Program-made: the position numbers and the translations under genes
Notes under the pieces: generated by a model
Databases searched by the model: none
The model's input: only the letters and a program-made list of their open reading frames with translations
Told to the model about the DNA's origin: nothing
Shown: positions 53,492 to 63,204 of the stretch, in pieces
Layout: every line of letters begins with the position of its first letter
Numbering within the stretch: the stretch's first letter is position 1
Assembly: GCA_016795425.1 (NCBI GenBank)
Contig: JAEUHG010000134.1
Span: 18,787-82,786 of the forward strand
Direction: 5' to 3'
DNA: 64,000 nucleotides
DNA from: Verrucomicrobiales bacterium
Lineage (GTDB): Bacteria > Verrucomicrobiota > Verrucomicrobiia > Limisphaerales > CAIMTB01

Positions 53492-54322
53492 CTACTTCTT
53501 CCGCGTCGTACGTTCCATCATCCAGAACATGTCCATATTGTTCGGCGATGAAACATTGAGCTGCAGTTCGACCCCTTTTTTGAGCGGAGGCATGGTCCGG
53601 CCATCCTTCCATCGCTTGATCTCGGAATGTCCGTCCGCGAAGGAAAGACCGCCAGCGGATCCGTGATAGCTGGCCGGGTAATCCACAATCTTCCACTGCC
53701 CCGGGGAATTGGGGTAACCCGTCATTCCGACAATCATCTCGCCGTCGTTGATGCTGTCCTCCCGCTCGTCGATGAACACCCAGGTCATCGTGGGTCCCGG
53801 GTCCACCAAGTCATTCATCGTCTTATAGACCTTGAAGCCGGCGCCGAAGGACTCGACATCGGTCGAGTCAAACCAGCCATTCATCGCGATACTGCGCACG
53901 CGCGGGCGAATCTCACCTACCGCGCGAACGGTGCTGCGATCCGCGGGACACTTGAAGATCCCGGGGCTGTTCCCGCAGTAGTTCCACAGCATGCTCTTCT
54001 TGATGTCCTGCTCAATGTCCCAGTTGCTTCGATTTCCACCGTTGAAATCGAGATTGCCGCTCACCCATTGATTGGTCCCAGGTCCGTAGGACGGCGGAAC
54101 CCTGTCGTTGTTGTCATCAACGTATAATCTCCAGGCCAACGTCATTTGACGGCCATTGCCCAAGCACAGAATGCCTTGGGCCTTGGCTTTCGATTTGGCC
54201 AGGGCCGGAAGCAGCATACTGGCAAGAATCGCAATGATCGCGATCACCACCAACAACTCGATCAGAGTGAATCCCGCCAAGACAGCCGACGAACGGCTGC
54301 GCCCACGAAGTTCGGAGTTCAT
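53492..54322 (-). CDS. Orphan type II secretion pseudopilin-like protein
   Basis: A 276-residue protein with the class III signal and N-terminal helix (GFTLIELLVVIAIIAILASMLLP). The C-terminal globular domain has YVDDNNDRVPPSYG, FKCPADRS and a SYHGSAGGLSFADGHSEIKRW segment typical of PVC pseudopilins. It lies on the opposite strand between two UroD-family genes. It is the second orphan pseudopilin of the window. Confidence 0.88.
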   Translation of the reverse strand: MNSELRGRSRSSAVLAGFTLIELLVVIAIIAILASMLLPALAKSKAKAQGILCLGNGRQMTLAWRLYVDDNNDRVPPSYGPGTNQWVSGNLDFNGGNRSNWDIEQDIKKSMLWNYCGNSPGIFKCPADRSTVRAVGEIRPRVRSIAMNGWFDSTDVESFGAGFKVYKTMNDLVDPGPTMTWVFIDEREDSINDGEMIVGMTGYPNSPGQWKIVDYPASYHGSAGGLSFADGHSEIKRWKDGRTMPPLKKGVELQLNVSSPNNMDMFWMMERTTRKK

Positions 54323-54733
54323 AACAGGTCAATCGTTGCAACCATTGCACCGCACACGTCTTTACCTCGGATGGCCGGCGGGTGAGGTCGCCCCTTCTCA
54401 TCCCAAGATCCGCACCCAGACTACGCCTGCGGATTCGACGGGCAAGCGCGACTTGGTGAATCCGCGGTGAACTCTTGCCCGGCGGACTGTTGGCTCCTGG
54501 TGCCATTCGCCCGGCGGATGACCCACAAAAGGGGAAAGAATGCCAAAGGATGGTGAGCCGAAGGGGGGGCGCCATGTTCGAGTGCGACTGGCAAATCGCC
54601 CTCAAGGATGTCGCACAATCCCGTCTGTTCTACGACGGCCGTACCGGCCCCACACTACCCGACCATGCCACCGCCGCGCACCGAGACGTCCATAGCACCG
54701 GACTTGGCCAAAACCCGTCCAGGACCGGCTTCC
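54323..54733. promoter_or_regulatory. Divergent intergenic region, pseudopilin gene / UroD-family gene
   Basis: These 411 bp lie between divergent start codons. The downstream frame is open back to about 54608, with in-frame alternative starts, but its codons there read as Pro/Thr-rich sequence with no family similarity. Promoters for both genes should be here. None is obvious. Confidence 0.3.
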
Positions 54734-55747
54734 ATGAACGGCCGTGAACGCATCCTGGCACACCTCGAGGGCGAAGCCGTCGATCGGCTGCCGTTGATGC
54801 CGATCACGATGCAACTGGCGGCGGACCTACTCGGCGTGCGCTATCGAGATTACGAAACCGACTACCGACTCCTCACCGAGGGGCAGATCCGCACCGCGGA
54901 GGCTTTTGGCTTCGACTACGTCAATACCATGTCCGATCCAGGACGCGAGGCCGCCGACTGCGGAGCGCGCCTTGAGTTCTTCGACGATCAACCCGCCGCC
55001 ATCGTCGAGGACGCACCGCTTCTGGCGGACCGTTTGGACCTGGCGCGTTTGAAGCAGCCTGACCCGCTGGGTGGGGGACGCATGCACAACGGTGTGCTGG
55101 CGGTGGCGGAACTTCGCCGGCGCGTAGGACGCGACCTGCTGGTGGAAGGTTGGGTGGAAGGGCCGTGCGCCGAAGGCGCCGACCTCCGTGGGCTCAATGC
55201 TCTGATGCTCGACTTCTTCGATGACGGCCCGTTCGTTCATGACCTTTTCGCGTTTTGCGTGGAGATGGGGCTGCGCTTTGCCAAAGCTCAAATCGAGGCG
55301 GGCGCCGATCTCATTGGCATCGGGGATGCCGCCGTTTCGCTGGTCGGCCCACGCATCTACCAGGAATTCATTTGGCCGCACGAACGGCGCCTGATTGAAG
55401 GGATCCATGCCATGGGTGGTCGCACCCGGCTGCACATCTGCGGCAACACCCGGTCCTGCCTCGCGGGCATGGGCCGCCTGGGTTGCCATATCATCGATCT
55501 CGATTCCCTGGCGCCTCTCGACGAGGCCCGACAGCGCATGGGCGAACGACAGATTCTTTTGGGCAATTTGAATCCTGTCGCCACCCTGCGGAACGCGACC
55601 CCGGAGAAAGTCCTCGAAGCCATTGAGGAATGCCACGCGATCGCCGGCCAAAGGTTCATCGTTGGGGCCGGCTGCGAGGTGCCCCGCGACACGCCGCCCG
55701 CCAATCTCCACGTGCTCCGGGACTACGCGCGAACGCATCGCCCCTAG
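54734..55747 (+). CDS. MtaA/UroD-family methyltransferase-like protein
   Basis: A 337-residue protein of the MtaA/CmuA/UroD group. The zinc site is H234-I-C236 (LHICGNTRS) with C314 (VGAGCEVPRDTPPAN) and is complete. The N-terminus NGRERILAHLEGEAVDRLP is also typical, which fixes the start at 54734. These proteins transfer methyl groups between a corrinoid protein and a thiol or tetrahydrofolate. It is a paralogue of the gene at 52294-53454, though the two are distant. Its neighbour downstream is a GH27 gene 49 bp away, possibly in the same transcript. Confidence 0.88.
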   Translation: MNGRERILAHLEGEAVDRLPLMPITMQLAADLLGVRYRDYETDYRLLTEGQIRTAEAFGFDYVNTMSDPGREAADCGARLEFFDDQPAAIVEDAPLLADRLDLARLKQPDPLGGGRMHNGVLAVAELRRRVGRDLLVEGWVEGPCAEGADLRGLNALMLDFFDDGPFVHDLFAFCVEMGLRFAKAQIEAGADLIGIGDAAVSLVGPRIYQEFIWPHERRLIEGIHAMGGRTRLHICGNTRSCLAGMGRLGCHIIDLDSLAPLDEARQRMGERQILLGNLNPVATLRNATPEKVLEAIEECHAIAGQRFIVGAGCEVPRDTPPANLHVLRDYARTHRP

Positions 55748-55796
55748 TCTCGCGGCATCGCGTCGCGGCCCGCACCGCCTTCACCTGCCATTTCCC

Positions 55797-57878
55797 ATGC
55801 GAACGATTCAACTCGGGTCCACACGAGTGGGTTCCAACGACCGTTGCCATCCCGATCCCCAGCCTGCCTCGCCGACGCGTTGGACCAGTGCCCTCGCCGC
55901 GATCGTCTTGCTTCTCGGATCGGCCGCCGACGCCTTCGGCGCCACGCCGTACGTCGTACGCCTCGACGCACTCGACCTCAGTCTCATGCGTCAAGGCTGG
56001 GGTCGGCCGCAGACCAATCGGTCCATGCGCCTCCAACCCCTTTCGATCGCGGGAAAAACCTTCGAGTACGGGGTTGGAACCCACGCACATAGCGCGTTGT
56101 GGCTGGACCTCGCAGGCGGCGGCCGACGTTTTCAAGCCCAAGTTGGTGTCGACGACGCCGCCGGCGGCACCGCCTCGATACAGTTTCGTATCACGGGCGA
56201 CGGGAAGGTCCTGTTCCAGACCGAGATCCTCAAGGCCGGTAGTCCAGCCCAAGCAGTCGACATCGACCTAACCAACGTGCACACGCTGCTGCTCGAGGTG
56301 CTCGACGGCGGTAATGGTGTGGAATTCGATCATGGCAACTGGGCGGAGGCACGGTTCCTCATGGCGGCCGAGCAAGCCCCTCGCCCGATACGACGCCCCG
56401 GTCTCGACGAGCCCAGGATTGTTCTCACGCCCAAGCCTGCCCCGGCACCTCGGATCAACGGGCCCCTGGTGTATGGCGCACGACCGGGAAACCCGTTTCT
56501 CTACCGAATTCCCACCCAAGGAGAACGCCCCATCACCTTCTCAGCCACCGGCCTTCCCGACACCCTGGCTCTCGATACCGCATCCGGAATCATCCGTGGA
56601 ACGACGCCCAAGCGGGGCGAATACGCGGTCACCCTTCGGGCACGCAATGCCAAAGGCAGCGATGCGCGATCGTTCCGGATTGTGTCGGGCGACCGTCTCG
56701 CCCTCACCCCACCGATGGGCTGGAACCATTGGTATACGCATTACGATCGCGTGACCGAAACACTGATGCGGCAGGCCGCTGATGTTATGGTGCAAAGCGG
56801 AATGGCCGACGTGGGCTACCAGTACGTGAATATCGACGACTGCTGGATGAATGCGCCCAAGCACTCCGATCCTATGCGCGTGGGCCCGGGGCGCGATGCG
56901 TCTGGAAACCTCCTTCCCAACCGCCACTTCCCCGATTTGAAAGGCCTGACCGACTACATTCATTCCAAGGGCCTCAAGGCGGGAACCTACACCTCGCCCG
57001 GACCGCTGACCTGCGCGGGATTCACCGGGGCCTGGCAGTTCGAGGCCCAGGACGCCCGACAATTCGCGGCTTGGGGATTTGATTTCCTGAAATACGATTG
57101 GTGCTCCTACGGAGACATCGCCAAGTCCTCGACCGACGAGGAGCGCTCCAAGCTCATCAAGCCCTACGCACTCATGGGGCGGCTCCTCCGTGAGCAGCCC
57201 AGGGATATTGTCTTCAACCTCTGCCAATATGGCATGGGCAACGTCTGGGAATGGGGCGCCGAAGTAGGCGGTCATTGCTGGCGCACCGCCGGAGATCTGG
57301 GCTTCGAACTCGACCGCATTTTTGAGGTGGCCCTTCGCAACGCGGAACACCGCGCCTGGTCCCGACCCGGCGAATGGAACGATCCCGACTACATTCAGAT
57401 TGGGTACATCGGCGCGGCGCACGAAATGGGACAACCCGTGCCTTGCCCTCTCTCGGCCAGCGAACAATACGCCTTTATGGCGTTGTGGAGTCTCAGCGCG
57501 GCTCCCCTGTTCTTTAGTGGCGACATGGGAAACCTCGACGCGTTCACTCTCGGGGTTCTGTGCAACCCCGAGGTCATCGCGATCGACCAGGACCCTCTCG
57601 GCCAAGGCGGCCAGGTCCGGGAACTTTCCCCTGAAACGTTCCTGATGGTGAAAGACCTGGCCGACGGCACCAAGGCGGTCGGGTTGTTCAATCGGTCGTA
57701 TTTCCCCTCCAAGATAACCGCCACCTGGGAACAGCTGTCCCTTCATGGACGCCAACCCGTCCGGGACGTCTGGCGGCAGAAAGATCTCGGATCCCATCGC
57801 CACTCCTTCGAAGCCACGGTTCCCGCGCGCGGGGGCGTGCTTGTGAAGATTGGAAAAGCCGCCAAAATGGCGCGGTGA
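55797..57878 (+). CDS. GH27 alpha-galactosidase with NPCBM domain
   Basis: A 693-residue secreted enzyme. A signal peptide (about 28-50) lies after a long N-terminal extension. An NPCBM carbohydrate-binding domain follows (about 52-190, with GVGTHAHSALWLDL). An Ig-like He_PIG domain comes next (about 225-300). The GH27 (beta/alpha)8 barrel (about 305-610) has nucleophile Asp434 in LKYDWC, acid/base Asp500 in WRTAGDL, and RPGEWNDPDY. A C-terminal beta-sandwich ends the protein. It releases alpha-galactose from galactomannan, raffinose-type sugars or glycans. Its stop overlaps the start of the next gene (GTGA). Confidence 0.93.
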   Translation: MRTIQLGSTRVGSNDRCHPDPQPASPTRWTSALAAIVLLLGSAADAFGATPYVVRLDALDLSLMRQGWGRPQTNRSMRLQPLSIAGKTFEYGVGTHAHSALWLDLAGGGRRFQAQVGVDDAAGGTASIQFRITGDGKVLFQTEILKAGSPAQAVDIDLTNVHTLLLEVLDGGNGVEFDHGNWAEARFLMAAEQAPRPIRRPGLDEPRIVLTPKPAPAPRINGPLVYGARPGNPFLYRIPTQGERPITFSATGLPDTLALDTASGIIRGTTPKRGEYAVTLRARNAKGSDARSFRIVSGDRLALTPPMGWNHWYTHYDRVTETLMRQAADVMVQSGMADVGYQYVNIDDCWMNAPKHSDPMRVGPGRDASGNLLPNRHFPDLKGLTDYIHSKGLKAGTYTSPGPLTCAGFTGAWQFEAQDARQFAAWGFDFLKYDWCSYGDIAKSSTDEERSKLIKPYALMGRLLREQPRDIVFNLCQYGMGNVWEWGAEVGGHCWRTAGDLGFELDRIFEVALRNAEHRAWSRPGEWNDPDYIQIGYIGAAHEMGQPVPCPLSASEQYAFMALWSLSAAPLFFSGDMGNLDAFTLGVLCNPEVIAIDQDPLGQGGQVRELSPETFLMVKDLADGTKAVGLFNRSYFPSKITATWEQLSLHGRQPVRDVWRQKDLGSHRHSFEATVPARGGVLVKIGKAAKMAR

Positions 57879-58840
57879 ACCTCCGAGCATCGCGGTTGCT
57901 TACGGGCATCAGCCTGGCCTTCGCCGCCTTGGTCACCTGCGGGGCCGCCGATCCGGCGCCTGCCAGCACTGGGCCGAATCTGCGTTTCCAGGCGCGCCCT
58001 GACGGTAGTTTCGTTTTCAACACCGGGACCCTTCGCGGCGTCGTCAGGACCCAGGGCAAAAGCGTGGGTTTGCAGGAGGTCTACTATCTGCCCACCAAAC
58101 AGCGCCTGGACCGCAGCATGGGTTTGCTCGGCCATTACCGCGTCTTTTCCCAAGGCAAACGTTACGGTACGGGGGCTTGGGATTGGCCAAGCACCGCCCA
58201 GATTCTCGACGACGGCACCCTGATCACCCAATGGGCGGCCGGCGACGATCGCCCCTTCGAATTGCGGGCCGCCTACCGCTGGCGAAATCCTTCGACACTG
58301 GATGTGGAAACCATGGTCCGCGCCCAGGCCGACCTACCGGCCTTCGAGTGCTTCCTGGCCTCGTACTTCGCGCCTCACTTCTCCCAGGCATCGATTGCGG
58401 TGGGTTCGGCGCCCGGAACCGAGGGAGTCCCCCAGTGGTTGCGCGCCGATCGGGCCGCCGGCGACTGGCAGATCTTCCCTCGCGACAGCGACGTTCTGCG
58501 TCTCATCCAGGACGGACGATGGAAATTGGAGCCAAACCCGGTGGCATGGGTTGTCCGCCCTTCGTTTGACGTGCCTATGGCGCGCCGTCGATCCCCCAAC
58601 ACTGGCCTGAGTGCCATACTGATGGCGCCCGCCGCCGAGTGCTTCGCCCTCTCGACGCCGCATGAAACAGAGGAACACAACTCGACCTACCTGAGCCTGT
58701 TCGGAATCAACCTGAAACCGGGCGTTTCGGCACGTGCTCGGGTTCGACTCGTCATCGCCGTGGCCAAGTCCGACCCGGCCGTGCGGGCCGACTACGACAA
58801 GGCCAACGCCGATTGGGCCAAGGATTTCCAACTGCCGTGA
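57875..58840 (+). CDS. Secreted protein of unknown function coupled to GH27
   Basis: A 321-residue protein starting at GTG within the GH27 stop. It has a signal peptide (about 1-25). The mature part is beta-rich and without known motifs; GVVRTQGKSVGLQEVYYLPTKQ and DDRPFELRAAYRWRNPSTLDVE suggest a galactose-mutarotase or supersandwich-like fold, but this is a guess. Coupled overlaps on both sides (GTGA at 57875 and at 58837) link it to the alpha-galactosidase and to the sensor kinase. It may bind or process the same sugar. Confidence 0.75.
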   Translation: MNLRASRLLTGISLAFAALVTCGAADPAPASTGPNLRFQARPDGSFVFNTGTLRGVVRTQGKSVGLQEVYYLPTKQRLDRSMGLLGHYRVFSQGKRYGTGAWDWPSTAQILDDGTLITQWAAGDDRPFELRAAYRWRNPSTLDVETMVRAQADLPAFECFLASYFAPHFSQASIAVGSAPGTEGVPQWLRADRAAGDWQIFPRDSDVLRLIQDGRWKLEPNPVAWVVRPSFDVPMARRRSPNTGLSAILMAPAAECFALSTPHETEEHNSTYLSLFGINLKPGVSARARVRLVIAVAKSDPAVRADYDKANADWAKDFQLP

Positions 58841-61752
58841 GTTCAACCGGAAACCTTCCCCCCGCCGAATCCACAGCGAATGAGGGCTTTCGACCGCTGT
58901 TCGAACGCAGCACGGACCCGATCTTCCTCTTCGACCCGGCCCAGGGTGTCTTCGTCGATGCCAATGAAGCCGCCATTCGACTCTTGGCCTGTGAAACCAA
59001 GCAACAGGTGCTGAATCGGCGCCCGTCGGATTGGTCGCCCCTCCTGCAACCGGACGGCACGCCGTCGGCCGATGCCGCGGTCGCCATGACCCTCGAGACG
59101 GAACGGCGCGGCGGCCATCGCTTCGAATGGGTGGCCCTTCGAGTAACAGGCGAGGAAGTGCCCCTGGAGATCGTCGCCACCCCCATCCACCTCGGAGGAC
59201 ACCCGCTCCACGTGGTCGTGGCCCGTGACATCACCGAACGCAAACGCGTCGAAGCTGCGCTTCGCGAAAGCCAGGCATTGCTGTCCTCCATCGCCGATAA
59301 CATCGCCGAGGCGATCTATCGCAGTGATGCCCATCATCGACTCATCTTCGTCAATCAAGCGTACCTGCGCCTGTTTCGCTACGAATCACTCGCCGATCTG
59401 CAAAGCGTGCCGCGAGAGAAGCTCTACGCCCAACCCGCCGACCGACAGCGCCTTCTTCAGTTGCTGACCCATGACGGGGCATTCGCTCAACAGGAAGTGG
59501 AGTACGTGCGAAAGGATGGTACCCGGTTCTGGGGGCAATCCAGCTCCCGCGTGATCCGGAATCCCGCCACCGGGTCCATCGCCTATCACGTCGGCGCAAT
59601 TTCCGACATCACCGAACGGCGCCAGGCGGCCGACGAAATCCAACGACTCAATGCTACCCTTGAGCGGCGGATCGCGGAACGCACCGCAGAACTCAGCGCC
59701 AGCGAGGCGCGCCTGCGCATTCTCGTCGAACATGCCCCCGAAGCCATCGTCGTCTACGATGGCGACACCGGACGCTTCGTCACCTGCAACGACAATGCCG
59801 TGCGTCTTTTCGGTCGGACACGAGCGGAACTCAGTGCCTTGACGCCGCTCGATGTGAGTCCGCTTCGACAGCCCGACGGGCAGGCGTCCGCAGACCTTGC
59901 CCCTGTGCGCATCCGCGAAGCCCTCGCGGGTGGGACCCCGGCCTTCGAATGGGTCCATCTTCATGCGAGCGGACGCGAAGTGCCGTGCGAAGTCCGATTG
60001 GTCCGGCTGCCAGCCGATGGACGCAACCTTCTCCGCGGGAGCATCACGGACACCACCGAGCGCCGCCGGCGCGAGCGTATACAACAGGCGACCTTCCAAA
60101 TTTCGGAAGCCGTTCACACCGCCGGGGACCTCGATCACCTCTACGAACGGATCCATCGCATCGTCGACGGGCTGATGCCAGCGTCGAACTTCTATATCGC
60201 CCTGCTCCATTCCGACGGCGAGACCATCTCCTTTCCCTACTACCGCGATGAATTCGCCAAAACGCCGGCCCCCCGGCAGATCACCACCGGGCTGACCGGG
60301 GTTGTGATCCGAACCGGCCAGGCGCTGCTGGTCGACGAGGCATTGACAGCGCGCAAACAGCGGATCGGAGACGGTCCCGAAGTCACCTTTGACGGCCAGG
60401 AACACTTGCGGCATGTGGAGTCCGGACGACAGGCGTCAATCTGGTTGGGTGTGCCCCTCAAGGTCGAGGAGAGGATCCTCGGCGCCATGGCCGTTCAGGA
60501 TTACCACAATCCGCGTGCCTACGGCGAAGAGGAAAAACAGGTCCTCACCTATGTCGCCACCCAGATTGCGGTGGCGATTCAGCGCAAACAGTCCGAACAG
60601 GCATTGCGCGACAGCGAACAGAAATTTCGCGCACTCTTCGAAGCGACCAGCCAAGGCGTCATGTTGCATGACACGGACCAGTTTATCGAAGTCAATCCGG
60701 CCGCCATCCGGATCATGGGATACTCGAGCGCCGATGACATTGTTGGACGCCACCCCAAGGACACCTCCCCGCCCACCCAACCGGATGGACGCAACTCGGC
60801 GGACGCGGCCCGCGCCTACATCGCGGAATGCATGGAACGCGGCACTGCCCGCTTCGACTGGGTGAGCCGAACCGCAGCCGGACAGGACATTCCACTCGAA
60901 GTGATTCTGACCCGGATCACCACCGGCGGACGCCAGATCATTCAGGCGGTCATCAATGACATCAGCGAAAGAAAGCGTGCGGAGGCGGAGATCCTGCGCG
61001 CTTTGGAGCGCGAGCGGGAACTGGGTGTGCTCAAGAGCAATTTTGTCTCCATGGTCTCCCATGAATTCCGCACGCCGCTAAGCATCATCATGTCGTCGGC
61101 AGGCATTTTATCGAACTACTTCGACCGACTGCCGCCGCGCGAACGAAAGGAACACCTCGATTCCATCCAACGCGGCATTCGGCGCATGGCCGATATGATG
61201 GAGGAAGTGCTGCTGCTGGCGCGCCTGGATGCCGACCGACTCCAGTACCACCCGACCCCCCTGGACCTAAGAGCCTTCCTTGGCATCATTGTCGACGATG
61301 TGTTGTCGGCAACGGATCGCAGGTGCCCGGTCGAGGTGGTTTTTGGCGATGTTCCCGATCGCATTCTCGGAGATGAGAACCTGTTGCGGCACGTGTTTAC
61401 CAACCTGTTAACCAACGCGATCAAGTACTCCGAACCTGGAAGCCCGGTTCATTTCGATGTCGGAAGCGAGGCCGGAAACGCAGTATGCCGAATCCGGGAC
61501 CATGGCATCGGCATCCCCAACGATGACCTGGCATGGTTGTTTCAGGCCTTCCATCGAGGCGGCAATGTGGGTCGGCGCCAGGGCACCGGTCTCGGGTTGG
61601 TCATCGTCAAGCGCTGCCTCGATATCCATGGTGGCACCATCCACTTGGATACGGAACTTGGTGCCGGAACCACCGTCACCGTACGATTCCCGGTCGCTCT
61701 CACCGCACCTCAGAAACCTGGAATCCTGCCATCCCGGGCGTCGGAATCCTGA
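58837..61752 (+). CDS. Soluble multi-PAS/GAF sensor histidine kinase
   Basis: A 971-residue kinase with no membrane segment. The domain order is PAS1 (about 15-130), PAS2 (about 140-265), PAS3 (about 290-405), GAF (about 425-580), PAS4 (about 600-715), HisKA with His742 in VSHEFRTPL, and HATPase (about 840-955; LLTNAIKYS, RDHGIGIP, GTGLGLVIV). PAS1, PAS3 and PAS4 share a QPDG..SAD motif. Starting at GTG 58837 gives a four-base overlap (GTGA) with the secreted-protein gene. No regulator gene is adjacent. It may sense a cytosolic ligand linked to galactoside use; that is inferred. Confidence 0.93.
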   Translation: MSSTGNLPPAESTANEGFRPLFERSTDPIFLFDPAQGVFVDANEAAIRLLACETKQQVLNRRPSDWSPLLQPDGTPSADAAVAMTLETERRGGHRFEWVALRVTGEEVPLEIVATPIHLGGHPLHVVVARDITERKRVEAALRESQALLSSIADNIAEAIYRSDAHHRLIFVNQAYLRLFRYESLADLQSVPREKLYAQPADRQRLLQLLTHDGAFAQQEVEYVRKDGTRFWGQSSSRVIRNPATGSIAYHVGAISDITERRQAADEIQRLNATLERRIAERTAELSASEARLRILVEHAPEAIVVYDGDTGRFVTCNDNAVRLFGRTRAELSALTPLDVSPLRQPDGQASADLAPVRIREALAGGTPAFEWVHLHASGREVPCEVRLVRLPADGRNLLRGSITDTTERRRRERIQQATFQISEAVHTAGDLDHLYERIHRIVDGLMPASNFYIALLHSDGETISFPYYRDEFAKTPAPRQITTGLTGVVIRTGQALLVDEALTARKQRIGDGPEVTFDGQEHLRHVESGRQASIWLGVPLKVEERILGAMAVQDYHNPRAYGEEEKQVLTYVATQIAVAIQRKQSEQALRDSEQKFRALFEATSQGVMLHDTDQFIEVNPAAIRIMGYSSADDIVGRHPKDTSPPTQPDGRNSADAARAYIAECMERGTARFDWVSRTAAGQDIPLEVILTRITTGGRQIIQAVINDISERKRAEAEILRALERERELGVLKSNFVSMVSHEFRTPLSIIMSSAGILSNYFDRLPPRERKEHLDSIQRGIRRMADMMEEVLLLARLDADRLQYHPTPLDLRAFLGIIVDDVLSATDRRCPVEVVFGDVPDRILGDENLLRHVFTNLLTNAIKYSEPGSPVHFDVGSEAGNAVCRIRDHGIGIPNDDLAWLFQAFHRGGNVGRRQGTGLGLVIVKRCLDIHGGTIHLDTELGAGTTVTVRFPVALTAPQKPGILPSRASES

Positions 61753-61812
61753 AGGGTTGCTCCTTTTCTTTCCAGGGTCGGGTCCCGTACCTTCCGACCC
61801 GCTTTTGGAACC

Positions 61813-63177
61813 ATGCCCAGCGTCTTCATCAAGACCTACGGCTGCCAGATGAACGAACGCGACAGCGAGGCCGTGCTCGCACAACTCGCGGCCCGTGGCT
61901 ATTCGCTGGCGGCTAATGAGTCCGACGCCGATGTCATTCTGCTCAACACCTGCAGCGTTCGGGACATGGCGGAACAAAAGGCGATCGGGAAAATGCGCGC
62001 GTTGGTCGGCAGCACTCGCCGCCACCGCCCGGGAACCGTGCTCGGATTTCTCGGGTGCATGGCCCAGGCCCGCGGCGGTGAAATCCCAAACCAAGTCCCC
62101 GGGGTGCGCCTCGTTCTCGGAACCCAAAAATTTCATCGCGCCGGAGAATACCTCGATACCCTCCTGTCCGAACCATCGAAGACCGTCGTCGACATCGCCG
62201 AGGAAGCCGGCAGCGCTTCGGCCATCCGCGAGCATCTGAGCCCCTCCGGTGCAGGATCAGGCGGAGTCACCGCCTTCGTGAGCATCATGCAGGGCTGCAA
62301 TCAACACTGCACCTTCTGCATCGTGCCTCAGACCCGTGGTGAAGAACGCAGCCGCGGCATCGACGAGATTCTCGAGGAATGCCGCGAGTTGGTGGCGAAC
62401 GGCGTCCGTGAAATCACGTTCCTGGGCCAAATCGTCACCAGTTTCGGGCGACGTTCGATGGCGGAGCGCGACGGGAAGTCTCCGTTCGTCCAACTCCTGG
62501 AAGCCGCCCATGAAATCGAAGGCCTGGACCGCCTCCGGTTCACGTCGCCCCACCCAAAAGGCTATGGCGACGATCTGGTCGAGGCTTACTCCCGATTCCC
62601 CAAGTTGTGTCCGCACGCCCACCTTCCCTTGCAGAGCGGCAGTGACCGCATCCTTCGGGCAATGCATCGCGGATACACCACTGAGCGCTACCTGTCCATC
62701 GTCCACAAATTGCGCCAGGCACGACCAGGCATTGGTTTGGGCACCGACCTCATCGTTGGATTCCCGGGCGAGACGGAGGAGGATTTTGAACAGACACTGG
62801 CGTTGGCCCGCGAAGTGGAGTTCGATCAGGCCTACATCTTCAAGTACTCGCCCCGGCGAGACACCAAGGCCGCGAGCATGCCTGACCAAGTCCCGGAAGA
62901 GGTTCGCAATGATCGCAACCAACGCCTTCTTACCCTCGTGAACGAGATCGGCGACAGGAAGTATCGCGCCCTGGTGAACCAGACGGTGGAGATCCTCGTG
63001 GAAGGCCCCAGCCGAAAAAACCCGGCTCGCCTCGAAGGGCGCACGGGCTGCAACAAAATCGTCATCCTGGAAGGCGACCAACGGCACATCGGAGAACGCT
63101 TGCCGGTTCGAATCGTTCGCCATGGCTCATTCACCCTTTACGGCGACCCGGCAATTCTCGGGCTCGACGAGGCCTAA
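61813..63177 (+). CDS. miaB: tRNA-2-methylthio-N6-dimethylallyladenosine synthase
   Basis: A 454-residue radical-SAM methylthiotransferase. The N-terminal domain ligands for the second cluster are C11 (GCQMNERDSE), C47 (NTCSVRD) and C82 (GCMAQ). The radical SAM cluster is C162-x3-C166-x2-C169 (GCNQHCTFC). A TRAM domain ends the protein (from about 385). It converts i6A37 to ms2i6A37 in tRNA. One motif differs from common MiaB: LGQIVTSFG instead of LGQNVNSYG. Confidence 0.95.
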   Translation: MPSVFIKTYGCQMNERDSEAVLAQLAARGYSLAANESDADVILLNTCSVRDMAEQKAIGKMRALVGSTRRHRPGTVLGFLGCMAQARGGEIPNQVPGVRLVLGTQKFHRAGEYLDTLLSEPSKTVVDIAEEAGSASAIREHLSPSGAGSGGVTAFVSIMQGCNQHCTFCIVPQTRGEERSRGIDEILEECRELVANGVREITFLGQIVTSFGRRSMAERDGKSPFVQLLEAAHEIEGLDRLRFTSPHPKGYGDDLVEAYSRFPKLCPHAHLPLQSGSDRILRAMHRGYTTERYLSIVHKLRQARPGIGLGTDLIVGFPGETEEDFEQTLALAREVEFDQAYIFKYSPRRDTKAASMPDQVPEEVRNDRNQRLLTLVNEIGDRKYRALVNQTVEILVEGPSRKNPARLEGRTGCNKIVILEGDQRHIGERLPVRIVRHGSFTLYGDPAILGLDEA

Positions 63178-63204
63178 ACCCGCCTCGCTCCCGCCAGTCC
63201 ATCC

